From positions 1 through 64,000 of the forward strand of contig NW_017962934.1 in the NCBI RefSeq assembly GCF_001661345.1: 64,000 nt of DNA. Direction: 5' to 3'. Of this stretch, positions 13,446 through 24,257 are shown in pieces. The position numbers and the translations under genes were made by a program. Each line of letters starts with the position of its first letter. Positions within the stretch are counted from its first letter, which is position 1. The stretch is from Ascoidea rubescens DSM 1968. Lineage: Eukaryota; Ascomycota; Saccharomycetes; Ascoideales; Ascoideaceae. The notes beneath the pieces were generated by a model. That model was not told the DNA's origin. It worked only from the letters and a program-made list of their open reading frames with translations, and made no database searches.

Positions 13446-16400
13446 GTTGTTCTTTCCAATATAAGTTATAGCTTTATGCAGCTCATGCATTTGGAACAAC
13501 AGTTTGCAAGTCAAACGACAAATTCATTCTGCCAACAATCGAAGAAACTAATTGAGAATGCTGACTTTGCTAATTGCTCATTGTTCTTCAATTTCAAACC
13601 TGCTCAGCTAATTCAGATGGTTCAAGTTTGTATAAAGGAACCCGTTGCTCATTCTGATGATGTTAATTCAGAGGCAATTTATGTTACAGTTGATTGCATA
13701 GGCTAGAGATCAGTTACTGCCGGATTAGTTCCCGGAGTATTAAAACAGGAATTGCACAATGACTGTATGGCCCACAAGCATTAGTTAGCAAGGAGGATAT
13801 TTAGGATGCAATTGATGTTGAACTTGCGGTCCTTATGACTAACTCACTTACTTCCGGTCAAGGGCGAAATTCATTAATCAACAAAAGTGATTACAATAAA
13901 CCATTTAATGAATGTTACTGCAAATCGTTCAATGACTAAAATGCTGAGTGATTTTCTAAAATGCTTTAAGCAGCCTCAAATTCGTACACCACCAACGGTC
14001 AAGAAGTGCATCCTCAAATGGCAAAACATTACAAAATCAGATTTGCGATTTCAAGACCTGTTACCAGTCATCTTGGTCATGAAGAAAAGCGGGTAACTCA
14101 GGTTTAACAGCGCTCGTCTCGCCTGCCAATTGACCATTTAAAGGGCCACAACAGTAATTTATCACAACCGATCGTTGAAGCAAGAGGAGGCAATTTACCC
14201 CAAGCTGTTTGGCACGACGCCTAGTTTCGAGAGTCTTCAGATTTAACGGTTGCTCCTACTGCTCCAGCGGCTCTCCTTGTTCACAAGGTTGATTAGTCGC
14301 TGTTTGCTTGCTTCTTGAAACTCACTAGCAACAAGCTGTTGAACTCCTAATGAATCAATTTTGACTAGGGTGGTTCTCAGCATATCAATGCTAACATTGC
14401 TTGCTTCAGGGTCAAACGTGCCGACTTTGAATCTATTACTGGTAATGGTGACATTATCGTTGATGTCAGAGGTAATGCCCTAGTGACGCTTTGGAATGGT
14501 AGATGATCAGATGAAGTTCGTTTTGCTTCTCATGGAGTGAATCAATTTTGAATTTTTGCTGGTACAAGCAAAAAGGGGTAACTCTGATTCATATTCCATT
14601 GTTTTTACTGGAATGGTGCATTAGCTGGTGAACACAGCAACTTCAATAATGTGTGAACGTTTCGTTGCCCCAGCTGATGTGACAAGCGTCTATGACATTT
14701 CCGCTGCTAGTAGTACAAAATGTCAGATTTGCAGCAATTGAAAAGGGACCAAATCTATTAACAGCCGTCTGCTACTCAGGCCACTACGGTTTTTCGTCTC
14801 CATCATGTTGATATTAAGTGCCAATGGCACCCATTGCTGTTTAAGAATCACTTTATTTCTTCACCATTACTGATGCATATTCAAACTATGTGGTTGCGGC
14901 CACAACTGCTGAGAAATCATTGACTGATGTCCGCCTTGTATATTGATCAGAATGGATTTAACGCGGATTGCATAAGACTGATCAAGCAGTTTCATTGATG
15001 ACAAGTACAGGTCCATGCTACATAAGAACAGTTGCAAATACAAAGAAATCAAACGTAAAGTTTCAGATTTCTATAAGTCTCATAACAATGTCGTCGCTTT
15101 ACGTTTGCAAACCAAAAAAGTGACAGAAATCACGTTCATGTTAATCAAAGCAAATGTTCATGAATCTTCGTCTATTAAGTCGGTGCTGAGGAATGTTCTT
15201 CGAAAGAATTTGATCTTCACCAATTAAGACAGGCGGTCAATTGCTCACATTAAATGACTTTAGGGATGTTAATGAACTGCTGTGCGGTTGAGGCAGTTTG
15301 GATCAGATGTTTTTGCCATCATTGACAAATTGATCAAGCAATTCAAGCTGCGTGATGCTGGTGTCTTCTAAGTCCATTTTGGCTCCATCATGAGTAGAAA
15401 AGTTGATTGAGTGTCCAACTTCCGAAACGGCAGTATAGGTGTTAGGTTTTCATGTCGCAGTGATAAAGCCAGCATTGCATTTGATGAAGCATCATCTTTT
15501 GCCATGAAACCAACAATTTCACTTGCGGCCGGAGTTATCGCTACTGTCGCTGGTCTGATGATAAAAAATTTCACCACTGCCATTAGTGACAGAGGTAACT
15601 CATCCACAATTGGGTTACACAGAAGATTTGATAGTTACATCAAATAAAATAATGACTAAAATGGCATCAGGTGAGATGATCGAAAAAATAATAATTCCGA
15701 TGTCAAGAAATTGGAATTAACGGAGTCAAATGCATCCAGAGTTAATAATAATGACGTTAGTAGAGCAAACTCCAGTGCTAAATTGCATACAATCCAGCTT
15801 GCCGCAATCCAAAAAAGCAGTCATCGAGATCTTGATGACATTCACATTAGCCAGAAATCATTAAGACATGGCTCAACAAATGCCACTCAACACAAGTCAA
15901 AGTTCACATATTCCATTGCTGTTACAAACGCCGCCAACGCTGCTAGAGCTATTCATGCAGTTCCAATTATCAACGGTGCTTCCTAATTAAAGCATTAAAG
16001 CAGGTTTCCATAGCAAATCTAATCTGATGGTATATCACCCTGATATAATTAATGATGATTGCTGTTGTAAAATCCTTACCGGCAAGTCAGCATACACTGG
16101 TGATCCTGCTAACGCGAGATTTGTTGGGTGACGGATCACCTAGTTTTCACAAATTACATTTCCTGAAACTCCTTCCATCGTTAATCTGTACGAAAATGCT
16201 ACAGGGTTCCTCACCACCGTAGCATCAAAACCAATGAACTGCCAACTAAAAAATGTGCAACTGAAATATTTTATGGTGAAGCACTGCCGCAACATAAATG
16301 ACATAGCTTCCTGCATTTCTTCATTGTGAGTATTTTAAATCAGCACGACAATTGCACCCACTCAGTCAATGCACTGATACTATGACTGGTGGCCGTTGCT

Positions 16401-17400
16401 AAAAACAAATTTTTAATGCATTCAAATCCATTGCGTTGCGACATACCTTAGCAGAGCAACGTATACTAAATAGATCAAAAGACAAACGACACCGCGTGCA
16501 TGAAATATATGCTGAGCAATATATGATTGCCGAAGCAGCTGAGGCGTCAGTGTAGCCGATAAATCACGTTTCAGAATAAACGGGAGTATGAAAGCCGCTG
16601 CGGGAACTCTCACACGACTGCTTCATCTGCAGTTGTAGCAAAGAAATATTGAATTTTCAAAACGGAAAACCGTGTCAGAGTGACGCTCCACACTTCAACG
16701 AAAATGCTATTCAGATCCATGGTACACCATTGATATTTTGCGCGTACGAAGGGATTGCCACATCAGGCGCTTCTGAGTTGAGGGTTGAAGGATCATTAAC
16801 TACCGGATCACTTGTTGCATTATTATCTGCTCTCACCGCATGGCAAATGTCTAGTTGTGCAATTGCAATTAAATTGATCAAACCGGATGCGGGAGGGCCA
16901 CCCATATTCAATTTAGAATTTGAATGAAAATCTCTATGATCTTTAGTTGCATAGCCGTTGTCCTTTGCTAACTGACTTCTGCCGTCAGATCAGTTTTTTC
17001 CATATTTCCAAAACAACTCAGCGACGTATCTTGCCAATTGACTGCGACGAAATCAATATTCAGTGGATAAGAATGTAGACAAAGTTAGTTGGAAGCGCGG
17101 AAAACCTAATTGTCTTGTTTTGTTCACTATTAATAGAGAGTCTATTTGCGCTTATAACGCGGTCAACCTACAGTTCGCCAAATGTGGTTAGTTAAATCGA
17201 TTGAGGCAATTGATGCTAAACCAATCATTTACGCAGAATACAGCTCCTCAAATGCCTCGGCCATGCATCAATTCAATCACTAAAGTTGTAAGCATATTTT
17301 AATTATCGATTACTAGATACAATGTGGTGCAACGTTTTTGTTGCTGTAGGAGGAGGTGATCTTCACAATATTGTTGCTGATATGCTGACTGACATTTTCA
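13446..17400 (+). mobile_element. Decayed Ty1/copia retrotransposon interior, plus strand (copy E)
   Basis: This is the only plus-strand interior. Gag-like sequence begins at about 13,476 and its reverse complement resembles the gag end of copy A. Protease-like sequence with a DIIVDVRG strand lies at 14.4-14.5 kb and integrase-like sequence at about 14.7-15.3 kb. Eroded reverse transcriptase follows, then an RNase H piece at 17.08-17.33 kb with ICAYNAV and AEYSSSNASA stretches. It leads directly into the plus-oriented LTR at 17.4-18.29 kb. No 5' LTR in its own orientation is visible. It is broken many times. Confidence 0.75.
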
Positions 17401-18289
17401 GTTGTGCACTGTTCAGCTAGTGCAATAGATGTTCTCAACGATTGGATTGGTTTTGTGTTGGCTTTGCCGCTCGCCTGGATTGTTTAATCCAATTATATTT
17501 ATTTGCTCGATATTGTGACGGATATGCTGCAATATTGTCATAAATTTTGGTTGGCTGAATATAATTATATTATTTTTTCAGAGATTTCAAGTTAACTATA
17601 TTACTGGTTTTCTTTTGTTTTCTTCTCTCCAAAGGTTGAAGTTGGTATTATAACAGACTTGAATTTGCATTTCATGTGATTACTATTCGATTTTTAATAC
17701 TTTTATTATTGATTATCGTTTGATTTGATATAGAAGTCTATGATTGTAGTCCGAACAGCGGTTCAGAAAAATTGGGTACTCGTGAGCAAACGAGCTGGCC
17801 GGGTAACGTTTTTGATGGAGAAGGCAAGAAAGCTTTTCATGCCTCATTGCATGAGAGGCTGGAGAAGCTATCCTAGTCCAACGCCCATGCCAGCATTTCA
17901 TAGAAACCTATTTTTCTCATCCCAAGATGCTTTTCATTGGAAAACTGTGGCTGGGATTCGAACCTACTACCCTGCGTCCGTCAGCGGACATCTGGGGACT
18001 ATGTTTAGCACTCACACCTAATAACCGCTTGGCCAACGGGAATGGTCGCTGGCACGTTCTCTACAATGTTTGACTACATTGACCCTATCCTCTGAGGTCT
18101 AGTTACTGGGTTAAGGGCTGTTCTGAGCCTCCCGGATGCCTACATTCGGTCCCTCGGTTTCTGTAACCGGTCTGCCCCGGTGAGGCTTTGTGACCACCCA
18201 GTTACCTATAAAAGGGACTGACGATCTTTTTTTTGTTCCTTTTTATTAAATACTCCTTTACCTTTATATATTATCATGGATTCGCTACA
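17401..18289 (+). mobile_element. 3' LTR of copy E, the best-preserved LTR in the window
   Basis: The right end is sharp: ...ATTATCATGGATTCGCTACA ends at 18,289, the exact reverse of the TGTAGCGAATCC heads seen elsewhere. A TATAAAA box lies at 18,207-18,213, about 80 bases before the end. This gives a long U3, a short R/U5 and an LTR of roughly 0.85-0.9 kb. The left edge is approximate and was set by similarity to the reverse complement of 2.3-3.2 kb. The antisense tRNA-like block sits at 17.95-18.04 kb. Confidence 0.75.
17950..18040 (-). repeat. Antisense class II tRNA-like segment inside the LTR (copy 2)
   Basis: On the minus strand this has box A TGGCCAAGCGG (18,025-18,035) and a consensus box B GGTTCGAATCC (17,954-17,964), 61 bases apart. 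Between them lies a perfect five-base-pair hairpin, GTCCG-CTGA-CGGAC (17,976-17,989), placed where the long variable arm of a Leu/Ser tRNA would be. Acceptor and anticodon arms do not pair well, so it is tRNA-derived rather than a functional tRNA. It lies antisense to the LTR. Confidence 0.6.
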
Positions 18290-18670
18290 ACAGTTTTGCC
18301 TTCAAAGTAGCTTTAGTTATAGAAATTTTATTGAATTTGTATGATAAAGTCAGCATTTTGAAGAATTGTGTTTCACGTGAAGGTTGGTTTCTATTGGTAG
18401 GAAGACAAATATCGGCCGGGTCAATCCTAAGGGTTCACACTTAAATTCGCCTTAATATTTTCTTTATTGACAATCATCCATTGATGTCGTTCTGAATATA
18501 AAAAACATTCATTTGGATGAAGATCAAACATTGAGCGAAAGTTGAAAATGATATACGGTTATCTGCAAAGGAACTGTTTTGCAGCTGAACATTTCCGAAA
18601 ATAAAATTTCTCCCACAATTTGTCATTCTGAGATTCACTAGGTATATTTGGGTTATCGAGTTTATGAAAC
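18290..18670. other. Intergenic spacer between retroelement zone and gene block
   Basis: This is AT-rich sequence between the LTR end and the 3' end of the Vid30-like gene. I see no ORF of note, no tRNA and no repeat. It presumably carries the 3' untranslated region of the minus-strand gene to its right. Confidence 0.5.
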
Positions 18671-21037
18671 TTATCCTTCATGATCACTGCCAAAAAAATC
18701 ATTCCATGAGTCGATAAATAAGTATACAGGGTCGTAATTGTTTTGTTGAATGTAGTTTGAGTAAGTATTAGTGTGAAGTATAATTTTCTCCAAAAATGAG
18801 CTTTCTTGGTGCTCATAAAATTTCAAGATAAAGGAGTTTAAATCCATAAAAACATCATGTTTAAATGAATTAAATAAATTTAGATCCTGTAAAATCAAAG
18901 TGTTAAATTTGGAAAAAAGAACAAAGTCACTTTTTGTTTTAGTGGATAAATAGCTAAATGCTGGTGCTTCATGAATATCACCTAGTTTTTTCCCAATCAG
19001 TGTAATTGAGTCACATAAAATTAGGTTGATGATTCGATTTAACATCTGGGAAATTTGTTGTGATCCATTAAATTCGAAAGCTAGCTGTTGAGAATACAAA
19101 ACCGCTTTATTTAATTGGGTGTTGGATGGCTTTACTTTATTTTCATTTTTTAGATTGATGTAGTCCCGAAATAATTCAAACAATTTGATAGCTTTTATTT
19201 TGAAAATAAGATTTTGCACTGGATTGAAGTCGAAAGAACTAATCATTTGATTTGATGGAGGAAGCTTAGTTCCCATTTTGGTTGATTTACCAAAAAGTGT
19301 AGGATAATATGTTTCAAGAAAATTTAGTAGATCATCAAATTTATTTGTTTGAAAGAAAGATTTGATGATTTTAAAATTCAAACTGAAATAGTTTCGAGTT
19401 GCATTAGGAAGCGCTTTTTCATTTAGAAAAGCTAGAGAGTGAGATGACCCCATTTCTTCTTTGAAAACATCATGAGAAGAAATAAATCCAGACTGCCTGA
19501 AGTAGCTCAAAATAATTTTATCCATTAGTAATTTAAGACTGTGTTCTTTAAGCATGCGCGAGTTAATAACTAATGATCCAGAACTTGCAGCTCCACCAAA
19601 ATTGTGTGACAGAACCGGTTGTGGGTCGAATAACTGACTGTTTCTCATTTTCATGTTAATAAAAGAGTAACATTTCCGTTTTACTTGGTTTGAATATGAT
19701 TCAATGTCATAAATGAACGGTTTGGAAAAGTGAGAAAATTGCCCAAACTTCGAACCAGGTCTAGTATTTAAGTCAAAATTTAAACCAAAATTGATGAAAA
19801 GTTTATTAGATAAATTATTAGAAACATCGGAATTATAGTCAGCCTCTGGCAGTTCTTGATGATTTTTTTTTTCCAATACTACAGCCGATGGGTAACAGCG
19901 CTTCATATTCGTGAATAGATCCAGAAAATTACACAGGTCGTAATCTTGAAAGAAGTAGCCATCAGAAACCAATTCCGAAAAAATAGTAAATGAGCATTCT
20001 TTTTGAAGTTCTGAGGTTTGGCGAGAAAAAGAAAGAACAGGAATCACCGGAAAATTTATTGATTTAAACGCTACTCCAGAGAACTTTCCATTTTTTGTGA
20101 AAAATATTATACTATTGAAGTAATCAATACCACAACCAATGACATCATCTGGTTGAAATGAGAAATCGTGGCAAGAAGTTTCTTTTCTATTATTTATAGC
20201 ACGGTTTGTTTGTTCAAAGGAAAGAAAAGAAGAGTTGATAGCAAATGAAGACTGACTTATCCCGGGAAAATCGTTAAGGGTAAATTTGGAATTAATATCA
20301 TCGGCTGAAGTCTTATGAAAGCCAACCGAAAAATTACGTTCCAAAAAGTATTTTCCAACTCGAACTTCATAATAGAACAACCCATAAATTGGGGTTATAA
20401 TTTTATCTGCTGCAAAAACTAAAGTAGATTTCTTTTGCTGGCCCGGTTGAAAATTGATATAAAGAGGTAGAGTAGAAAACAAACTTTGATTGATGTTTGA
20501 AGTACCTGCCAAAACTTTACTGTAAACCATATTACTAGAGCATGGAACCAAATTCATTGGAAATGGAATGTCATTTGCATCAGAAAACGAACCGTTTTTG
20601 ACACAGATTTCTTCAATCCTGCTGTCAAAATTTCGAGGCAGAATATTCATCTCAAAATTTTCATTTGTGATAGAACCATCAGAGGACTGTTTTTGATGAA
20701 AATGCTCATATAAGCAAATGTTTCTCAGATTCTCTAATGATAAAAGTCTTTCCTGAAATAAATTTGAAAAACCTTGCAAATAGGGGCAAATCAATGACAA
20801 ATCCGATTTTTCTTCTGATTTGAAATTATTAGTAAAGCAGTTGTTTTGAATCAAATTGAATATGTCGATATCGTATGAACAACAAATACCTGAAAGGTGG
20901 TCTAAAATAGACAATAGGTCTGCTTCATCAATGTTCAAAATTAGTCTTTTTCTTTTTGAATAAACACTTTGACAAAGATGTTTCCCATACGAGGTTTGAA
21001 AAACATATACAGGAAAATGCAAGTTAAGCTCATTCAT
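18671..21037 (-). CDS. VID30: SPRY-LisH-CTLH protein, Vid30/Gid1 (RanBPM) type GID ubiquitin ligase subunit
   Basis: The protein has 788 residues. It carries a SPRY domain at about 212-342 (YYEVRVGK, later GCGIDY and FFTKNGKFSG strands), a LisH motif at about 498-529 (LLMDKIILSYFRQSGF), a CTLH stretch at about 542-582 and a CRA-like helical tail to about 750. This order is that of RanBPM/Vid30, the scaffold subunit that presents substrate receptors in the GID/CTLH E3 ligase. In yeast that ligase degrades gluconeogenic enzymes when glucose returns. The open frame continues ten codons upstream to a TTG with no ATG, so I start at the first ATG, MNELNLHFPV. An upstream exon cannot be excluded. 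Baker's yeast Vid30 is somewhat longer, mostly in low-complexity sequence. Confidence 0.8.
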   Translation of the reverse strand: MNELNLHFPVYVFQTSYGKHLCQSVYSKRKRLILNIDEADLLSILDHLSGICCSYDIDIFNLIQNNCFTNNFKSEEKSDLSLICPYLQGFSNLFQERLLSLENLRNICLYEHFHQKQSSDGSITNENFEMNILPRNFDSRIEEICVKNGSFSDANDIPFPMNLVPCSSNMVYSKVLAGTSNINQSLFSTLPLYINFQPGQQKKSTLVFAADKIITPIYGLFYYEVRVGKYFLERNFSVGFHKTSADDINSKFTLNDFPGISQSSFAINSSFLSFEQTNRAINNRKETSCHDFSFQPDDVIGCGIDYFNSIIFFTKNGKFSGVAFKSINFPVIPVLSFSRQTSELQKECSFTIFSELVSDGYFFQDYDLCNFLDLFTNMKRCYPSAVVLEKKNHQELPEADYNSDVSNNLSNKLFINFGLNFDLNTRPGSKFGQFSHFSKPFIYDIESYSNQVKRKCYSFINMKMRNSQLFDPQPVLSHNFGGAASSGSLVINSRMLKEHSLKLLMDKIILSYFRQSGFISSHDVFKEEMGSSHSLAFLNEKALPNATRNYFSLNFKIIKSFFQTNKFDDLLNFLETYYPTLFGKSTKMGTKLPPSNQMISSFDFNPVQNLIFKIKAIKLFELFRDYINLKNENKVKPSNTQLNKAVLYSQQLAFEFNGSQQISQMLNRIINLILCDSITLIGKKLGDIHEAPAFSYLSTKTKSDFVLFSKFNTLILQDLNLFNSFKHDVFMDLNSFILKFYEHQESSFLEKIILHTNTYSNYIQQNNYDPVYLFIDSWNDFFGSDHEG

Positions 21038-24000
21038 TCTATCAAGTAATAAAGTCAGATTTTCCAATATGGTAGAATATCTAATCTAAACTTGCCTTTA
21101 ATAGTTGAAGAAGATAGAAAATTAAACAAGACAGATCACGAGCCAAGCAGTAGACTCAAATCTACAATTGCCATCTTCATGAACCGCTTTCTGGCGATTT
21201 TGGAATCAATGAAACAATTAAAATACTTTCCTACGAAACTGGGGACTACCCCTTTCTTTTTAATCGGCTGATGAGAAGTGCTACCTTATTAACCAGTAGA
21301 AAAATAAGTACTTCCTTGTTTCAATAATCGCCAAAGAGCAGTTTTTCCTGCGGGCAGAATAATAGCGGTGCTCGCTCATTCCAAAAGCATACAGTGATGC
21401 ACTGATATATTAATTTTGCAATTAGTTTATGGTTAGCGCTACGTTAGTTGAATAGAACGGTTAGAATCACTGTAGATAATGTAACTCCTTGTAGGAGTAT
21501 TACCAAAAATCATAAAAATCAAAAGTAGGGAAACGTCAATTGACCTGGTATATTCTGGGAAATCATCCGATAGGTCCCTCTATTGAACACAATATCACTC
21601 TAAAATACCAATTATTGAGTATGGACATTTGTAAGATAGTTCACTCAACCTCTCAGAAAGATAAAAATGAGATAGCGTCATTAAGGTTTCATAAGTATGA
21701 ACTTCTTAACCCAAAATTCCGGTTATACATTTTTGATTTCTGTATCGTTATCACTAACTTCAAACAAATTACCAAAGGCATATAATATTCTCACGTCCAC
21801 TTTACAATGTTTCTACAAAGATGAGAGATTTTGATCATGAAAACACAAGAAATAAAATTGAATTGGCTGAAAATTTATGTGAATTTTTAAAATTTTATAC
21901 TAATTAATTCTGATACTAAGCTAGGATTTTGAAACCTTTTTGTTCTCTGTGTGGTTAAAAAGGCATTGTCCATCATTTTTCTTCTGAACAGGCTAATATG
22001 ATAAGTAAGATTATATTTCTTTCCAGAAACATTCGAATAATAGTAGAGACAAGAACTGAGATTGATTTTGTTGAGTTACTTTCATTTCCGACACTTGAAC
22101 ATATAAAATTAATTTATAAAGATCAAAGTAAAGCAAGAACTATAAACATAAACCAAAATAAAACCAGTACTCAAATTATAGACTTTCGAAAGATTCCTCT
22201 TATTAAAACATCTACAACTAAAAGCTCAACTCCGCAACAAAATGACACGAAGCCACCCAAAAATCATTCACCTAACGACTGTTCACTAAATATAATGAAA
22301 CAAACTCAATTTAAAACTATTCAAAATAAAGGTGGATAATTTGTTTTTAAAGCCCACTGAAAAATAGAATCTATCCAAAAGGAGTGTAAAATTTGCTGGT
22401 ATTATCAGAACAAAAGCAATTCGAATGAGAACAGCTTCATTCATGTCTGGCAAGTCAACAAAATTAAAAAATAAAGGAAAAAAGATTCTTGAAGAAATCC
22501 AGTATTTTGTATTAACTTCGAATATCTTTATTAAAATTAGTGATTCAAACATCAAATTCCAGATATCCTTATGTTGGTAATAATATTGATAAACTTTGTA
22601 AATTGTCTGGATTTGATGAAGCAAAAGTCAGAACTTGATAAGTATTTTTTGTTGTGTATCTAATCCTTTGATTGGTTTTCTAACTCCAATTTTTCATTGT
22701 TTTAGGTTTTCTAATCGAAGGTATGTTTGTATTTGTTGCGCTTTTGAGTGTTTTCGCTGAAGTAATTTTATATATACTAAGTGCCCTACAAGAAAGAATA
22801 AAATTCCCGGAATATCAAACGACCTTAGATCATTAATTGGATCTTAAGCTGAAATCTTTTGGAAAAAAAATTGATTAATTAATTTTCTAATTATTTACCA
22901 GAAGATTTAAATATCCTTTAGATTGGATTAACCAGCGCACTTTGCATAACTATCTATTCAATAAAGTCGTATCATATCGTTATATCATACTGCTATTTCA
23001 GTACTAGTAAAACCATTCACTTTTTCCGCTCCTAGTGTATTTTTGACCTTACTTTCACAACTAGAATTTTAGTCTGAGAAACATTAGCTGCCTATTTTGA
23101 TACTTTTACTTTTAAACTTAAATACCATAATACCAAAGCGCCTCTTCACTTCTCGATTTAAGTTCGATGTATAGAGATTGCGCCGATACTCATTTGTCTA
23201 AGCATTTTAAAGGTTTATCTGTTCCGTTTAGTGATATTTTTCATTTGATCCAAAATTAAAACAGTTTCCATGAAAGAGTTAAAATAGAACTAGAGAAATT
23301 TCTAGTTAGAATTACTGTTGATTGAGAACTTCTAGGTTATTTGTAGTTACTGCGAATGTTGACTGATCAACAACTAGCGCAATGTAGTATGACATTATCT
23401 CTATATAGAATCTGTTGATGTGTTGCCTCACTTTCTCCAAGGTTTTCTATGTACCTAGTTGTAGGTTCCCCAAACCACGGGAAATTTATAAAATATTTAG
23501 ATCAATAATTGTGCTTAAGCAGTCTCTAATAGGTGGTTCTTCAGATTAAAATTAAAAGCTATTGATATTATTGATAGATAGAATAGCCTCAATTATCTTA
23601 AAATATCAAAGTTACATACATTTGTTTTAAATTTGAGTTTGGTTCAAATTTTTTTGCTGGTTTCTGAAATTAAAGGCCACTTGTTTTTAAAATATCCACA
23701 ATATTTAATAATAAAATCAAATCAACTTTTTGATTAGTCAAGGTTCTTTGTCCAAAAACCAAAAAATAAAAGGAGAACAAAAAGAAAAAATCAGAATCAC
23801 TAGCTATAGCTATACGTTGATGAGGTCTACATTGTCAATAATGTTTTTGGAATAAACCAAGTTGAAGATAAAATAATGAAATTTGTTTTCTAGGTGGATA
23901 TAAGTGAATACAATCTGATTTTATAATTTTCTGAAAAAATTATTGAAAATTTACCACCAATAATTTAATAAAAGAACTGCCTGATTAGATGATTGACAGA

Positions 24001-24257
24001 AGAAGTACGGTAATGTGGTTTGAAACAATTATGAAAAAAATACCAATAAAATTATTATGCATAAAAACAGCCCCTCTAAATAAATTTATAACTAACGCTT
24101 CTAATATTACAGTTTTCACCTTTAGAACAATTTAGAAAATTTATATTTCCAATTCAAATTTATGGCTTTGAGAATAAAAACAGAATTAAAAAACGAAATT
24201 CTAAATAAAATATTCAAAAGCAACGCCAACTCAAAATTTCAAAGAAAGAATCGGTTT
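21038..24257. other. Long AT-rich intergenic region with unresolved coding-like patches
   Basis: About 3.2 kb separates two minus-strand genes, much more than elsewhere in the gene block. Between about 21,998 and 22,640 several plus-strand frames look protein-like in turn, with candidate splice signals (GTATTT and GTATGT donors, CTAAC branch sites, TTTTAG acceptors) up to 22,730. No arrangement is convincing. I see nothing recognisable in 21,038-21,990 or in 22,800-24,257, which is mostly A/T runs. Confidence 0.45.
21998..22339 (+). CDS. Doubtful small ORF or first exon, hypothetical
   Basis: This is an ATG-started frame of 113 codons. It has a hydrophobic and charged first half (IRIIVETRTEIDFVELLSF) and a Ser/Thr/Pro/Lys-rich second half. 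I do not recognise it. A pyrimidine-rich CTTCTGAACAG just before the ATG could be a splice acceptor. In other frames just downstream, 22,350-22,460 and 22,395-22,590 also look protein-like. It could be part of a multi-exon gene, a relict, or chance in AT-rich DNA. Confidence 0.2.
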   Translation: MISKIIFLSRNIRIIVETRTEIDFVELLSFPTLEHIKLIYKDQSKARTININQNKTSTQIIDFRKIPLIKTSTTKSSTPQQNDTKPPKNHSPNDCSLNIMKQTQFKTIQNKGG

